From contig NZ_JAHBGE010000057.1 in the NCBI RefSeq assembly GCF_018390635.1, positions 62,001 through 126,000 of the forward strand: 64,000 bases of DNA. Reading direction: 5' to 3'. Shown piece after piece: positions 8,903 through 17,688 of the stretch. Source of the stretch: Ancylobacter lacus. GTDB taxonomy: Bacteria; Pseudomonadota; Alphaproteobacteria; Rhizobiales; Xanthobacteraceae. The first letter of the stretch is position 1; the number at the start of each line of letters is the position of its first letter. The position numbers and the translations under genes are program-made. The notes beneath the pieces are model-generated. The model did no database searches. It saw only the letters and a list, made by a program, of their open reading frames with translations, and was not told where the DNA came from.

Positions 8903-10129
8903 TCAACCGCGCAGCGCCTCGGCCGGCGACTGTCGATAGGCCAGCACCGCCGGCACCACCGCCACCACGGCGCCCGCCAGCAGCAGCAGGGCGAGCGGCA
9001 TCGCATCCTCGGGCATGAAGCCGACCGGCATCGGCACCCCGGTCTGCCGCGCGAGCTGGTTGGAGAGGGCGCGCGCGCCCGCCCAGCCAAGACCCACCCC
9101 GACCAGCAGGCCCGCGCCCAGCACAAGCACCACTTCGAGCCAGACGATGGAGAACACCGCGAGCCGCGCGGCACCGAAGGCCCTGAGCGCGCCGATCTGG
9201 CGGCGACGCTGCAGAACGTGGACGAGGATGGCGAGCAGGATCGCGGCCCCGACGAGGGCCTGCGCACCGGTCGCGATCGCCGCCAGAACCAGCCGGACAT
9301 CCCCGAGCGTGCCGTAGAGCCGGGTCAGCACCTCGGCCGGGAAGACCGCGAGCGTGGTCTCGCCCCGGTAGTCCCGGCGCAGCTTGTAGGCATCGGCAAC
9401 CGTTCGCGGTTTGACGAGGATCGCCGGCAGGCCCGTGGCCTCCGGAGAGAGCAGAGCGGACGGATCGACCGGCGCATCGAGCCCTTCATCCGGCTGGGCC
9501 CCGCCAGGACCGGCCGGCCCGGCGGCAGCCTCGGCGTGGTGGATGCGCCACACCGCCTCGATCGGCACCAGCACCGCGCGGTCCCACGGCGTGCCGGTCG
9601 GCTTCATCCGGCCGACCACGCCATAGGTCACCCCGCCATGGACGAGGCCGACACCGAAGGCATGGCCATGCATCGGGTGGAACCGGTCGCCGAGGCGCAG
9701 CGGCACCGCGGCGCCGATGACCGCCTCATTGAGCCGGCCGAAGCCGCGGCCTTCGGCGAGGCCGCCCAGCCCCTCCAGCAGCGGCGCGCTGGTGCCGACG
9801 ATCGGCCGCCCGTCGATCTCGTCGCCGAAGCCGATCGGCGCCGCCCAGGCGACGCGGGGGTCCTGCAGCAGCCCGGCCAGCACCCGGCCCGGCATCAGCG
9901 GCAGCGGCGCCGCCTGCAGGAACACCGACGAGAGCACGAGCTGAGTTTCGCTGCCCGGCGCGCCGACGACGAGATCGAACGCGTCCGCCGCGCGGGCGCT
10001 GCCGAGCCGCATCGCCCGTTCCTGAAGCGTCACCGCCACCCCGAGCGCGGTCGCCAGCGCGACGATGAGGGCGATGGCGGCGACGCCCCAGCGATGGCGG
10101 CGCAGATCGGCGAGAATGAAGCCGAGCAT
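8903..10129 (-). CDS. ABC transporter permease, FtsX/MacB-like
   Basis: A 408-residue permease. An N-terminal helix near residues 15-35 is followed by a periplasmic domain of about 230 residues, then three C-terminal helices in an FtsX-type core (block RRRQIGALRAFGAARLAVF near residue 310). This one-plus-three layout is that of MacB/LolCE-type mechanotransmission ABC systems rather than of importers. The gene starts nine bases after the ATPase stop. It is the last gene of a four-gene operon that begins with the alkaline phosphatase. The substrate is unknown. Confidence 0.82.
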   Translation of the reverse strand: MLGFILADLRRHRWGVAAIALIVALATALGVAVTLQERAMRLGSARAADAFDLVVGAPGSETQLVLSSVFLQAAPLPLMPGRVLAGLLQDPRVAWAAPIGFGDEIDGRPIVGTSAPLLEGLGGLAEGRGFGRLNEAVIGAAVPLRLGDRFHPMHGHAFGVGLVHGGVTYGVVGRMKPTGTPWDRAVLVPIEAVWRIHHAEAAAGPAGPGGAQPDEGLDAPVDPSALLSPEATGLPAILVKPRTVADAYKLRRDYRGETTLAVFPAEVLTRLYGTLGDVRLVLAAIATGAQALVGAAILLAILVHVLQRRRQIGALRAFGAARLAVFSIVWLEVVLVLGAGLLVGVGLGWAGARALSNQLARQTGVPMPVGFMPEDAMPLALLLLAGAVVAVVPAVLAYRQSPAEALRG

Positions 10130-10137
10130 GGAGGGCC

Positions 10138-10806
10138 CTACCCGACGAGGCGGCCGGCATCGAGATGCAGGCGCCGGTTGAGGTTCGCGCGGGCGAACAG
10201 GGGATCGTGGCTGGCGATGATCAGGGTCGCCCCGGTCTCGGCCGCCAGTTCGGCCAGGAGCCCGGCGACCGCCGCGCCGGATTCCGCGTCGAGGCTGGCG
10301 GTCGGCTCATCCGCGATCAGGATGCCCGGCCGGGCCAGCAGCGCCCGCGCCACCGCCACCCGCTGCATCTGCCCGCGCGAGAGCGTCTCCACCTTCTGCC
10401 CGGCGCGGGTGATGCCGACACGCGCCAGCAGCCGCTCGGCCTCCCCGCTCAGGGCGGCGGGAAGGCGAAAGCGGGCCAGCCGCGCCGGCAGCAGCACGTT
10501 GTCGAGGGCGGAGAGCCCGGGAAATAGATGGAACTCCTGCATCACCAGACCGACATGGGCGGCACGCCAGCGGTCGCGACCGCCCTCGCCGAGCGCGGCG
10601 AGGTCGATCTCGTCCCAGCGCACCCGGCCGGCGGCCACCGGCTCCAGCCCGGTGACGATGTTGAGGAAGGTGGTCTTGCCGGCGCCGGACGCGCCGGTGA
10701 GCAGGACATGCTCGCCCGCCGCCAGATCGAGCCGCGGCACCGCCAGTGCCGGCCGGCCGAGGCCGGGATAGGACACAACGAGATCGCGGATGGCGAGCCG
10801 GGGCAT
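10138..10806 (-). CDS. ABC transporter ATP-binding protein (LolD/MacB type)
   Basis: A 222-residue ATPase that energises the adjacent FtsX-like permease. Walker A GASGAGKTT lies near residue 38, the signature LSRGQMQRVAVARALL near residue 140 (LSRGQ in place of LSGGQ), Walker B ILIADEPTASLD near 160 and the switch His in IASHD near 195. The open frame runs far upstream, but the ATG at 10806 lies two bases after the TGA of the DUF3299 gene and gives the family length. Confidence 0.9.
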   Translation of the reverse strand: MPRLAIRDLVVSYPGLGRPALAVPRLDLAAGEHVLLTGASGAGKTTFLNIVTGLEPVAAGRVRWDEIDLAALGEGGRDRWRAAHVGLVMQEFHLFPGLSALDNVLLPARLARFRLPAALSGEAERLLARVGITRAGQKVETLSRGQMQRVAVARALLARPGILIADEPTASLDAESGAAVAGLLAELAAETGATLIIASHDPLFARANLNRRLHLDAGRLVG

Positions 10807-10808
10807 GC

Positions 10809-11324
10809 TCAGGCCCGCTCGAAACGGGCGCCGACAAGCCGCAGCAGGCTGACGAAGCCGGTGTGCGGGTCGGTCCAGGAGCCGACCTCGAGCCGCCCCG
10901 TCACCTCGATCATGCGGTTGGCCTGTTCGAAGGTCTGGGCCCGATCGAGATAGACCACAACGATATTGTCGGGCCAGTCGGCATCCGAGGAGCAGAACGG
11001 GCAGATCGACATCGGAATCTCGGTCAGCACGAAGAAGTCGGCCTCCGCCTTCAGCGGCGGCGCCATGAAGCCGCGCATCGTCACCGGCTGGCCGGCGAGG
11101 GCCTTGACCTTGTCGGAGAAGCTGAGGCCGAGAACGCTCACGGCGCCGTAGAGATCGCCAAAGCCGAGAGGCGTCGCCGCCGCGGCGCGGGCGGGACGGG
11201 CGAGCGCCAGAAGCGGCAGCGCGCCGAGCAGTCCCAGCACCTGCCGCCGCCCGGCCCGGCGTGCGGAAACCCGGCCGTCGCCGGCCGGGTTCCATGGGTT
11301 GACGGGTGTCCGCGGGCCGCTCAA
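10809..11324 (-). CDS. DUF3299-like exported protein
   Basis: A 171-residue protein with an N-terminal export signal containing an Arg pair (ARRAGRRQVLGLLG), possibly Tat-type, cleaved near ARA around residue 47. The mature part has GFMAPPLKAEADFFVLTEIP and a conserved CPFC motif followed by an acidic stretch. I recognise this as the DUF3299 domain, which I recall as travelling with ABC permease/ATPase pairs. A metal-binding or redox role for the CPFC motif is an inference. The ATG overlaps the phosphatase TGA (ATGA), so the two are translationally coupled. Confidence 0.75.
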   Translation of the reverse strand: MSGPRTPVNPWNPAGDGRVSARRAGRRQVLGLLGALPLLALARPARAAAATPLGFGDLYGAVSVLGLSFSDKVKALAGQPVTMRGFMAPPLKAEADFFVLTEIPMSICPFCSSDADWPDNIVVVYLDRAQTFEQANRMIEVTGRLEVGSWTDPHTGFVSLLRLVGARFERA

Positions 11325-13072
11325 TTGGCCGGAGCGATCGCCATCGCGTCGACCAGCACGCGATAGATGTCGCTCTCCTCCATATAGCCGTGGAAGCCGT
11401 CGGCGCCGGGACCGGTGGCCTGCAGCACCACGTCGTCGACCGCATGGACCGCGGTGTCGGCCGAGCGCGGCAGGTTGCCCTCGCGCTTCACCGCGCCGGG
11501 CACGTCCTTGTAGGCTTCATTGGCGACGTATTCCTTCTTCTCGTTCTGCACCGCCGGCTCGAACGGGCCGTTCATCTTGGGACGGAACGTCTCGTAATAA
11601 TCCGGGAAGTTGCTGGAGAAGATGGCGAGGCGGCGGGAGACGTCGACATTGTCGGGATAGCCGTCGCCGTTCTTGTCCTCATAGTTGGGGAAGCCGGCAT
11701 CGGCATAGACGCCGACCTTTTCGCGCATCTCGGTGCCCGGCTTGTTGTCGTCGATGGTGCCGATGACGGAGACGCCATGGGTGTGGTCGCCGGTCACCAC
11801 GATGAGGGTGTCGGGGTGCTTCGCCGCGAAGGCCAGCCCCGCGCCCACCGCCTGGTCGAACTCGATGGTGTCGTACATCGCCCGCTCCCAGTCCATCGGA
11901 TGGGACATCTTGTCGATCGAGGCGCCCTCGACCATCAGGAAGAAGCCGTCCGGGTCCTTGGCGAGCTGCTCGAGGGCGACCTCGGTCATCTTCACGAGGC
12001 CGGGCTGGTCGGGGAACTTCGACACCGTGCCCTTCTTGAGCTGCAGGCGGTCCAGCGCGACATCCATGTTGCCGGTGTGGAACAGGCCGAGGATGCGCCC
12101 GCTATTGGTGCCGCGCGCCGTCTCGAGCTCGGCCGCGGTGGTGGCCAGCGCGTAGCCGGACTCGCGGTAGCGGTCGATCAGGTCGATGTCGTCCTTGCGC
12201 TTGGAGCCCGGAACGGACTTCGGCAGGAAATAGGCCGAGCCGCCGCCGAGCACGACCTCCGGCTTCACGTCGAACATCATGAGCGCGATGTCGGCCTTGT
12301 CGGAACGCCGGCGGGTGTGGGAGACCACGGCGGCGGGGGTGGCGTCCTCGATCTCGGCGGTGGTGACGATGCCGATCGCCTTGCCGCCGGTGCGGCGCAG
12401 CGCCTCGGCGATGGTCTCGACCTTGGGGTCGTCCAGGCTGTCCTTGGTGCGGTCGGCATAGACGCCGAGCGCGTTCACCGCGGTCTTGTGGCCGGTCATG
12501 TAGGCCGACATGGTGTTGGCGCTGTCGGTGGCCACCGCATCGGTCGCCGAGGTGCCGACGAAGGCGACAGGCGAGATGCCGTCGATGTTGAGGCGGCCAT
12601 TGGCCTTGCCCTCGGTCATGCCCTTGGACATCAGCCGGGCCGCGGTGCGATGGGCGACCGACAGGCCGTCGCCGAGGAAGAAGATGACGTTCTTCGCCTT
12701 CGGCTGGGCCGGCGTGGCGTACACGTCCCAGGTCACCGTCTTCACGTCGTCGCCGGCGCGGGCTTCGACGGTGTAGTGGCCGGGCTTGGCGAGCGAGGCG
12801 GCGCGCAGCATCACGGCGGAGGCATCGACGCCCGGCTCGCGCTCGACGAAGGTGAAGCCCTTGCCGAGCACGACCTCGGCGGGCTCGCCATTGAGGGTCA
12901 CCTTGACGTCTTCAGCCTTCACCACGCCGGCGAATTCGACCTTCAGGTCGAAGGGCGAGCGCACCAGGATGGTGGCGCGGTCGAGCGGATAGATGGTCGC
13001 CGCGTCCGCCTCGGACGCGAAGCCGAAGCCGAGGGCGGTGGAAAGGGCGAGAACCGCCAGAGTGGCGCGCAT
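11321..13072 (-). CDS. Periplasmic alkaline phosphatase (PhoA superfamily) with N-terminal beta domain
   Basis: A 583-residue metal-dependent phosphomonoesterase. A signal peptide ends near ASEADA, then comes a beta-rich, Ig-like region of about 100 residues, then the PhoA catalytic domain. Ser184 in ATDSANTMSA is the expected nucleophile. FFLGDG near residue 137 and TGDHTHG in the C-terminal half supply metal ligands. An insert containing DKNGDGYPDN resembles a Ca2+-binding loop. The start at 13072 was chosen over the ATG six codons upstream because GAGGAGGA lies about eight bases before it. It heads a coupled operon with DUF3299 and an ABC exporter. No Pho box was recognised. Confidence 0.88.
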   Translation of the reverse strand: MRATLAVLALSTALGFGFASEADAATIYPLDRATILVRSPFDLKVEFAGVVKAEDVKVTLNGEPAEVVLGKGFTFVEREPGVDASAVMLRAASLAKPGHYTVEARAGDDVKTVTWDVYATPAQPKAKNVIFFLGDGLSVAHRTAARLMSKGMTEGKANGRLNIDGISPVAFVGTSATDAVATDSANTMSAYMTGHKTAVNALGVYADRTKDSLDDPKVETIAEALRRTGGKAIGIVTTAEIEDATPAAVVSHTRRRSDKADIALMMFDVKPEVVLGGGSAYFLPKSVPGSKRKDDIDLIDRYRESGYALATTAAELETARGTNSGRILGLFHTGNMDVALDRLQLKKGTVSKFPDQPGLVKMTEVALEQLAKDPDGFFLMVEGASIDKMSHPMDWERAMYDTIEFDQAVGAGLAFAAKHPDTLIVVTGDHTHGVSVIGTIDDNKPGTEMREKVGVYADAGFPNYEDKNGDGYPDNVDVSRRLAIFSSNFPDYYETFRPKMNGPFEPAVQNEKKEYVANEAYKDVPGAVKREGNLPRSADTAVHAVDDVVLQATGPGADGFHGYMEESDIYRVLVDAMAIAPAN

Positions 13073-13128
13073 GGCCGGTGTCCTCCTCAAGTGGATGACC
13101 CTGCCTAGTTTCCGCAGGTGTCACCGCG

Positions 13129-13143
13129 ATGACGGCACGTCAT
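13129..13143. promoter_or_regulatory. Perfect 6-3-6 palindrome between phosphatase and tetR
   Basis: ATGACG-GCA-CGTCAT lies in the 182-bp divergent gap, 57 bases upstream of the phosphatase start and 111 bases upstream of tetR. It is a candidate operator for a dimeric repressor. It does not resemble the AAACCG palindrome downstream of tetR. Confidence 0.35.
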
Positions 13144-13254
13144 GCGCACGGCCGACTGCGCCGTTGCGGCAGGCGCCGACCCTGGCTTGTAAGGCCCCAC
13201 CGCAGCGGCTAAGCGATCGGCAGAGGGCCGCGCCGGCCCCACAGCGGAACGCCG

Positions 13255-13848
13255 ATGGACAACAACACCCGCTCCGAGCGAACGCGCGCCGCCGTGATCC
13301 AGGCCGCGCTCGCCATCATTGCCAGGGACGGCGCCGGACACCTCACGCTGGATGCGATCGCTCGGGAGAGCGGTATCAGCAAAGGCGGCCTCATGCACCA
13401 GTTCCGCACCAAGAAGGCGGTGCTGGCGGCACTGATGGAGCACCAGGCCGCGTTCTTCGAGAACTACGCCCGCGACCACATCGCGGCCCACGGCCACCAG
13501 CACGCCCAGCCCCGGCTCGCCGCCGAAATTGCGACGCTGCACGCCGCGGTCGCCGATCCGCGTTCGCTGGCCCTCGCCCTTCTCGGCGCCGTCGCGCAGG
13601 AGCCGGAGCTGCTGGGCACCACACGAATGGCCGACCGCGAGGCGCTGGAGGTGATCCGCGCCGAAGCCGCCGACCCCGATCTCGCGACCCTGCGCTGGCT
13701 GGCGGCGCGCGGCCTGACGCTGTCGTCGCTGTTCGGCCTCTCGCCGCTGACCGACGCCGAGCGCGACCATCTGTTCACGCTGCTCGCCGACGAGGCCCGC
13801 TGGACCGGCCAGCCCGGCAGCGACCAGGCCGGCGGCAAGCAAGGCTGA
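13255..13848 (+). CDS. TetR/AcrR-family transcriptional regulator
   Basis: A 197-residue repressor-type regulator. The N-terminal helix-turn-helix covers about residues 10-55 (block LTLDAIARESGISKGGLMHQ), followed by an all-alpha ligand/dimerisation domain that matches the TetR_C_37-like layout loosely. The start ATG follows a GCGGAA element. The nearest downstream gene is the DUF3313 lipoprotein, whose promoter carries a perfect palindrome at 13932-13949. That makes local control the most economical guess. The RND pump is separated from it by a four-gene operon. Confidence 0.85.
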   Translation: MDNNTRSERTRAAVIQAALAIIARDGAGHLTLDAIARESGISKGGLMHQFRTKKAVLAALMEHQAAFFENYARDHIAAHGHQHAQPRLAAEIATLHAAVADPRSLALALLGAVAQEPELLGTTRMADREALEVIRAEAADPDLATLRWLAARGLTLSSLFGLSPLTDAERDHLFTLLADEARWTGQPGSDQAGGKQG

Positions 13849-13931
13849 AGCAGCCTTTCGGAACCCTCCACGGAGCGACGGCGAAACATCCCCACGGGGG
13901 CGAGAGGGCGCGGTTGTGTGGCTTATAAAAA

Positions 13932-13976
13932 AAACCGACTGAACGGTTTGTATTTTGAAAGCAACCGCGCTATACC
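13932..13976 (+). promoter_or_regulatory. Promoter with overlapping palindromic operator upstream of DUF3313 lipoprotein gene
   Basis: A perfect inverted repeat AAACCG-N6-CGGTTT (13932-13949) overlaps a -35-like TTGTAT (13948-13953). After 17 bases comes a -10-like TATACC (13971-13976). The ACCG/CGGT arms resemble TetR-family operators. The placement at the -35 element predicts repression, plausibly by the TetR protein encoded just upstream. Confidence 0.5.
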
Positions 13977-14037
13977 CACCTCGCACCGGGCTGCCGGGGC
14001 CGCGCAGACCGCGAACTCCCGGAGGCCGAAACGCCCG

Positions 14038-14694
14038 ATGCCCTCCCCCGTCAGACGCCTGCTGATCCTTTGGCTCGGCCTGCCGCTGGCCGCCTGCGCC
14101 AGCCCGGAACCCCTCGCCTATGCCGGACTCGCCTCGTCGTCCTATCTGTCGCCGAACATCAACGACAGCACCGGGCGAATGCCGTTCCGCTACAGCAGCG
14201 CGGTCGACTGGACGCACTACCGGAACGTCATCGTCGATCCGGTGGCGATCTACAGCGGCGCCGACGCCCAGTTCGGCGATCTCGACGCCGCCGACCGGCA
14301 AGCCCTGGCAAGCGACATGCAGACGGCCTTCACCCGCAGCCTCGCCACCCGCTTCACGGTGACGAACCGGCCCGGGCCGGACACGCTGCGGGTGCGGATC
14401 ACCCTCACCGGCGCCGCCCGCACCGCACCCGTTCTCGGCACGCTGTCGCGGTTCGATGTGGCCGGCGGGGTCGTCAACGGCGTGCAGAGCCTGCGCGACC
14501 GTGAAGGCACGCTGACCGGCTCGGTGAGCTACGCGGTGGAGATTTTCGACTCGAGCGACAAGCGGCTGCTCGGCGCCTACGTCGCCAAGCAGTATCCCAA
14601 ACCGTATGACCTGCCCTCGGGCGTCGGCCCGCTCACCGCGGCGCGCACCGGCATCGCGAAAGGCGCCGCCGAGCTGCTGGCCCAGTTCGACTGA
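14038..14694 (+). CDS. DUF3313-family lipoprotein
   Basis: A 218-residue exported lipoprotein. A short basic N-terminus and hydrophobic core end in LAACAS, a lipobox with Cys near residue 20, so outer-membrane or periplasmic anchoring is expected. The mature region (YVAKQYPKPYD near the C-terminus) fits the DUF3313 family of uncharacterised envelope lipoproteins. The start at 14038 is supported by GGAGG at 14021-14025. The frame remains open 40 codons further upstream through the promoter, which I discarded. Probably controlled by the neighbouring TetR protein. Confidence 0.75.
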   Translation: MPSPVRRLLILWLGLPLAACASPEPLAYAGLASSSYLSPNINDSTGRMPFRYSSAVDWTHYRNVIVDPVAIYSGADAQFGDLDAADRQALASDMQTAFTRSLATRFTVTNRPGPDTLRVRITLTGAARTAPVLGTLSRFDVAGGVVNGVQSLRDREGTLTGSVSYAVEIFDSSDKRLLGAYVAKQYPKPYDLPSGVGPLTAARTGIAKGAAELLAQFD

Positions 14695-14900
14695 GCCACC
14701 CGGCCGCCCGGCCGCCCGATGCCGGGCCGGCCGTCCCTGCCCCTGGCGCGCCCGGCACCGGCCGTACGCGCTCCTGTCTTCCTCGCCCCTTCCGCCCCCG
14801 GGGCGAGGGAGGGCCGAGCCGCGGATGGCGCGCCGACGCCCCGGCGCGTCGTCCGCGGCTCACCCTCGCACGCCAACGAACCGGAAACGCCCCGCTCCGC

Positions 14901-15611
14901 TCAGCGGTCCTCGGGGCGCGAATCCTGCTGCTCCAGCAGCTTGCGCTCGACCGACTTCAGGTGCGTGCGCATGGCGGCGGCGGCCCCGGCCATGTCGCGA
15001 AGCTCGATGGCCTCGACGATGGCGTCGTGCTCGGCGAAGCTGTGATGGGTCGGCGCCGGCCGCACCGGGGCGGTGCGCAGCCGCCCCCAGGTGACGGCGC
15101 GGCGCACCGCGTTCAGCGTGTCGAACAGGCCGAGCAGCAGGCTGTTCTGGGTGGCCTCGGCAATGGTGCGGTGCAGCCGCGTGTCCCAGCCCTCATAGTG
15201 CCGCCAGGTCTCCGCCTGCCGCGAGCGGGCAAGGCACAGCCGCATCTCGGCGATGGCCGCCGGCGTGGCGCTGAAGGCGGCGGCGCGGGCGATCTCCGGC
15301 TCCATCACCAGCCGGGCGCGCATCACCTCCGCCGGGTTGCTGCGGCGGGCGAGAGCCGAGATGTCGGCGAAGGTGTCGAGCGGCCGGCTGCCCAGGAAGG
15401 TGCCCTTGCCGACATGGCGCCAGAGCTGCCCCTCCTCCTCCAGAACGTCCAGCGCCTTGCGCAGCTCGGTGCGGGAGACGCCGAGGGCGGAGGACAGCTC
15501 GCGCTCCGGCGGCAGCCGGCCATCCTCCGGCAGGTCGCTCTGCGCGAGATAGGCGCGGAGCTGGGTGACGATCCCCTTTTCGGGGTGGGAATCCTTGGGC
15601 GGCGTCAGCAT
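14901..15611 (-). CDS. GntR-family (FadR/FCD) transcriptional regulator
   Basis: A 236-residue regulator with an N-terminal winged helix (LPPERELSSALGVSRTELRKAL) and a C-terminal FCD ligand domain. His residues suitable for metal binding lie in TRLHRTIAE, FAEHDAIVEA and MRTHLKSVE. An upstream ATG at 15650 would put the start codon inside the palindrome at 15636-15655, so I prefer the ATG at 15611. It is divergent from the ABC importer/FAH operon and probably represses it, and itself, through the ACCAA/TTGGT repeats in the gap. Confidence 0.85.
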   Translation of the reverse strand: MLTPPKDSHPEKGIVTQLRAYLAQSDLPEDGRLPPERELSSALGVSRTELRKALDVLEEEGQLWRHVGKGTFLGSRPLDTFADISALARRSNPAEVMRARLVMEPEIARAAAFSATPAAIAEMRLCLARSRQAETWRHYEGWDTRLHRTIAEATQNSLLLGLFDTLNAVRRAVTWGRLRTAPVRPAPTHHSFAEHDAIVEAIELRDMAGAAAAMRTHLKSVERKLLEQQDSRPEDR

Positions 15612-15636
15612 GGCGCGGTGCGGGATATTGGGCTCA

Positions 15637-15742
15637 ACCAAATGCGGCATTGGTTCACTCTATGTCGCGGCCAAAGCACGAGGTCAAGCGGCTGTGAACT
15701 TGACCTTACGTAGCAGCCAATATAAACCAAATCATAATTGGT
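15637..15742. promoter_or_regulatory. Divergent promoter region with two ACCAA/TTGGT operators
   Basis: Two inverted repeats flank the intergenic region: ACCAA-N8-TTGGT at 15637-15654 and ACCAA-N7-TTGGT at 15726-15742. A TTGACC (15700-15705) followed by TATAAA (15721-15726, 15-bp spacing) forms a candidate promoter toward the ABC operon, and the second operator abuts its -10. The TGGT/ACCA arms are the expected type for FadR-subfamily GntR proteins, fitting the divergent regulator. Confidence 0.55.
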
Positions 15743-15805
15743 CGCTCACCTCGCGGGGGCAGACCGACAGTGGAACCAACCACTCGGCACAATGGGAGTC
15801 TGGAA

Positions 15806-16846
15806 ATGCTCACGAATCGGACCTGGAGCCCGGCCAAGACCCGTCCGGCGGATCGCCGCTCCGCCTCGCGGCGGCGGGCGGCGCTGGCGGGTGTGTTCGG
15901 CCTCGCCGCCGCCCTTGCCTTCGTCCCGCAGGCAGAGGCCAAGGTGCGGGTCGCCTATGGCGACATCGCCAGCGTGGAGAACCTCCATCTGCTCGCCGCC
16001 TTCGAGCTGGCGAAGCAGAAGGGCGTCGAAATCGAGATGACCTATCTGAAGTCCGAGGACATCGCCGCGCAGGCGGTGGTCAGCGGGCAGGCGGATGTCG
16101 GCGTGGGCGGGCCCTACGCGCTGATCCAGAAGGTGAAGGTGCCGGTGCGCATCTTCCTGCAGCTCTCCACCCTGCACTTCTACCCCGCGGTGAACGCCGC
16201 CTCCTACAAGACGTGGAAGGACCTCGACGGGCAGGAGGTCGCGGTGCATTCGCGCGGCTCCGGCACCGAGGCGATCATGAAGCTGATGGAGCAGCGGCAG
16301 GGTATCACCTTCTCCAAGATCAGCTACATCCCCGGCTCGGAGGTCCGCACCGGCGCGCTGCTGCAGGGCACTGTGAAGGCCACCATCGTCGACGCCGCCG
16401 GCCGCCGCCTGCTGGAGGAAAAAGCCCCCGGCAAGTTCATCATCCTGCCCATGGACGGGGTGAACGCCACCGACGAGGCGCTGTTCGCCCGGCAGGAGTT
16501 CCTCGACAAGAACCAGAAGGACGTCGACATCATCGTCGAATCCATCCTCACCACCTGGCGCGAGGTGACCGAGAATCCGGCCGTCGTCGCGGAGTGGCGC
16601 ACGAAGTACAAGCTGCTGCCGGACCTGCCGGCCGATCAGGTCGCGGAGATCACCCCCTATTTCACCGAGCTGGCGGACGCCAAGGCCTTCCCGCTGAACG
16701 GCGGCGGCACGCAGGCGGCGAAGGACGACTTCGCGTTCTACACCCTGTCGGGCCAGCTCCAGGGCGAACCGGCGAGCCTGAAGGTGGAGGATTTCTGGGC
16801 GCTCGAGCCGCTGAACCGCTCCCTCGGCAAGCTCGGCACCAATTGA
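15806..16846 (+). CDS. ABC transporter substrate-binding protein (SsuA/NMT1-like)
   Basis: A 346-residue periplasmic binding protein. The N-terminal signal carries an RRSASRRRAALAG region, possibly Tat-like, and a cleavage site after PQAEA near residue 45. The mature protein has two alpha/beta lobes typical of the SsuA/TauA/NMT1 family (ASVENLHLLAAFELAKQKG, VSGQADVGVGGPYALIQK). It would deliver a small organic anion to the two permeases downstream. The start at 15806 follows GGGAG about 10 bases upstream. The earlier GTG at 15770 lacks a ribosome-binding site. Confidence 0.85.
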   Translation: MLTNRTWSPAKTRPADRRSASRRRAALAGVFGLAAALAFVPQAEAKVRVAYGDIASVENLHLLAAFELAKQKGVEIEMTYLKSEDIAAQAVVSGQADVGVGGPYALIQKVKVPVRIFLQLSTLHFYPAVNAASYKTWKDLDGQEVAVHSRGSGTEAIMKLMEQRQGITFSKISYIPGSEVRTGALLQGTVKATIVDAAGRRLLEEKAPGKFIILPMDGVNATDEALFARQEFLDKNQKDVDIIVESILTTWREVTENPAVVAEWRTKYKLLPDLPADQVAEITPYFTELADAKAFPLNGGGTQAAKDDFAFYTLSGQLQGEPASLKVEDFWALEPLNRSLGKLGTN

Positions 16847-16856
16847 GGCCGGGCGG

Positions 16857-17687
16857 ATGGCGCTTCCCGCCCATGCGAACGGCTCCTCGCGGGCCGTTCA
16901 CCCTCCCGAGGCTCCCACCGTCTGGGGGAAGCTGATGGAGCATCGCCCGGCCCTCTGGCGCGCCGCGTCGGTCGGCCTGTTCTTCCTCGCCTGGGAAATC
17001 GCGGGCCGCGTCCCGATCAGCTACGCCTTTCCCACCTTCCTCGAAACGCTGCGCGCCTTCGTCGCGATGCTGCTGGACGGCTCCCTGCTCGCCGCCTATG
17101 GCCAGACGCTGCAGCCACTCGTCATCGGCATCGCCGTCTCTGCCCTGCTCGGGGTGGGGCTCGGCATCGTGATGGGGCTGTCGCGCTTCGCGGAATGGCT
17201 GGTGGCGCCGGTCTTCATCGTGCTGCAGGCCGCGCCGATGGCCGCGCTGATCCCGCTCATCACCTTCGTCTACGGCATCGGCCTGCTGGCCAAGACGCTG
17301 GCGGTCATCATGCTGGCGCTGCCGGTCATCGCGCTGAACGGCTACAAGGCGGTGCGCAACGCCAATCCCTCGCTGGTGGCGATGTGCCGGTCGTTCCAGG
17401 GCACCCGCTGGCAGACCGTCACCCGCGTCATCATCCCCGACGCCAGCCCGGTGATCTTCGCCGGCCTGCGGCTCGGCCTCGCCGCCGGCTTCATCGGCGT
17501 CATCCTGGCCGAACTGCTGATCACGCCGACCGGGATCGGCGACCTCATCACCTACCACCGCTCCGTTGCCGACTACCCGGAGATGTACGCCGCGGTGGTC
17601 TCCATCATCCTCGTGTCCACGCTGACGCTGGCCGCGCTCGAAGCCTTCGAGCTGCGCGTGCTGCGCCCCGAGAAGAGGACATCCTGA
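16857..17687 (+). CDS. ABC transporter permease (SsuC/TauC-like), first of two
   Basis: A 276-residue inner-membrane permease of the BPD_transp_1 class with about six helices. The ATPase-contact EAA loop is NPSLVAMCRSFQGTRWQTVT near residues 170-190. It starts ten bases after the binding-protein stop and ends one base before the ATPase ATG, so the genes form one transcription unit. The sulfonate/nitrate/taurine branch is the family placement. The true substrate is open. The hydrolase at the operon end hints at a carbon compound such as an aromatic breakdown product. Confidence 0.85.
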   Translation: MALPAHANGSSRAVHPPEAPTVWGKLMEHRPALWRAASVGLFFLAWEIAGRVPISYAFPTFLETLRAFVAMLLDGSLLAAYGQTLQPLVIGIAVSALLGVGLGIVMGLSRFAEWLVAPVFIVLQAAPMAALIPLITFVYGIGLLAKTLAVIMLALPVIALNGYKAVRNANPSLVAMCRSFQGTRWQTVTRVIIPDASPVIFAGLRLGLAAGFIGVILAELLITPTGIGDLITYHRSVADYPEMYAAVVSIILVSTLTLAALEAFELRVLRPEKRTS

Positions 17688-17688
17688 C

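Noticed and set aside
7601-10771. A 1056-codon open frame opposite the adaptor and ABC genes
   Set aside because: It spans several genes and intergenic space on the other strand, and its composition is antisense-like with no domain.
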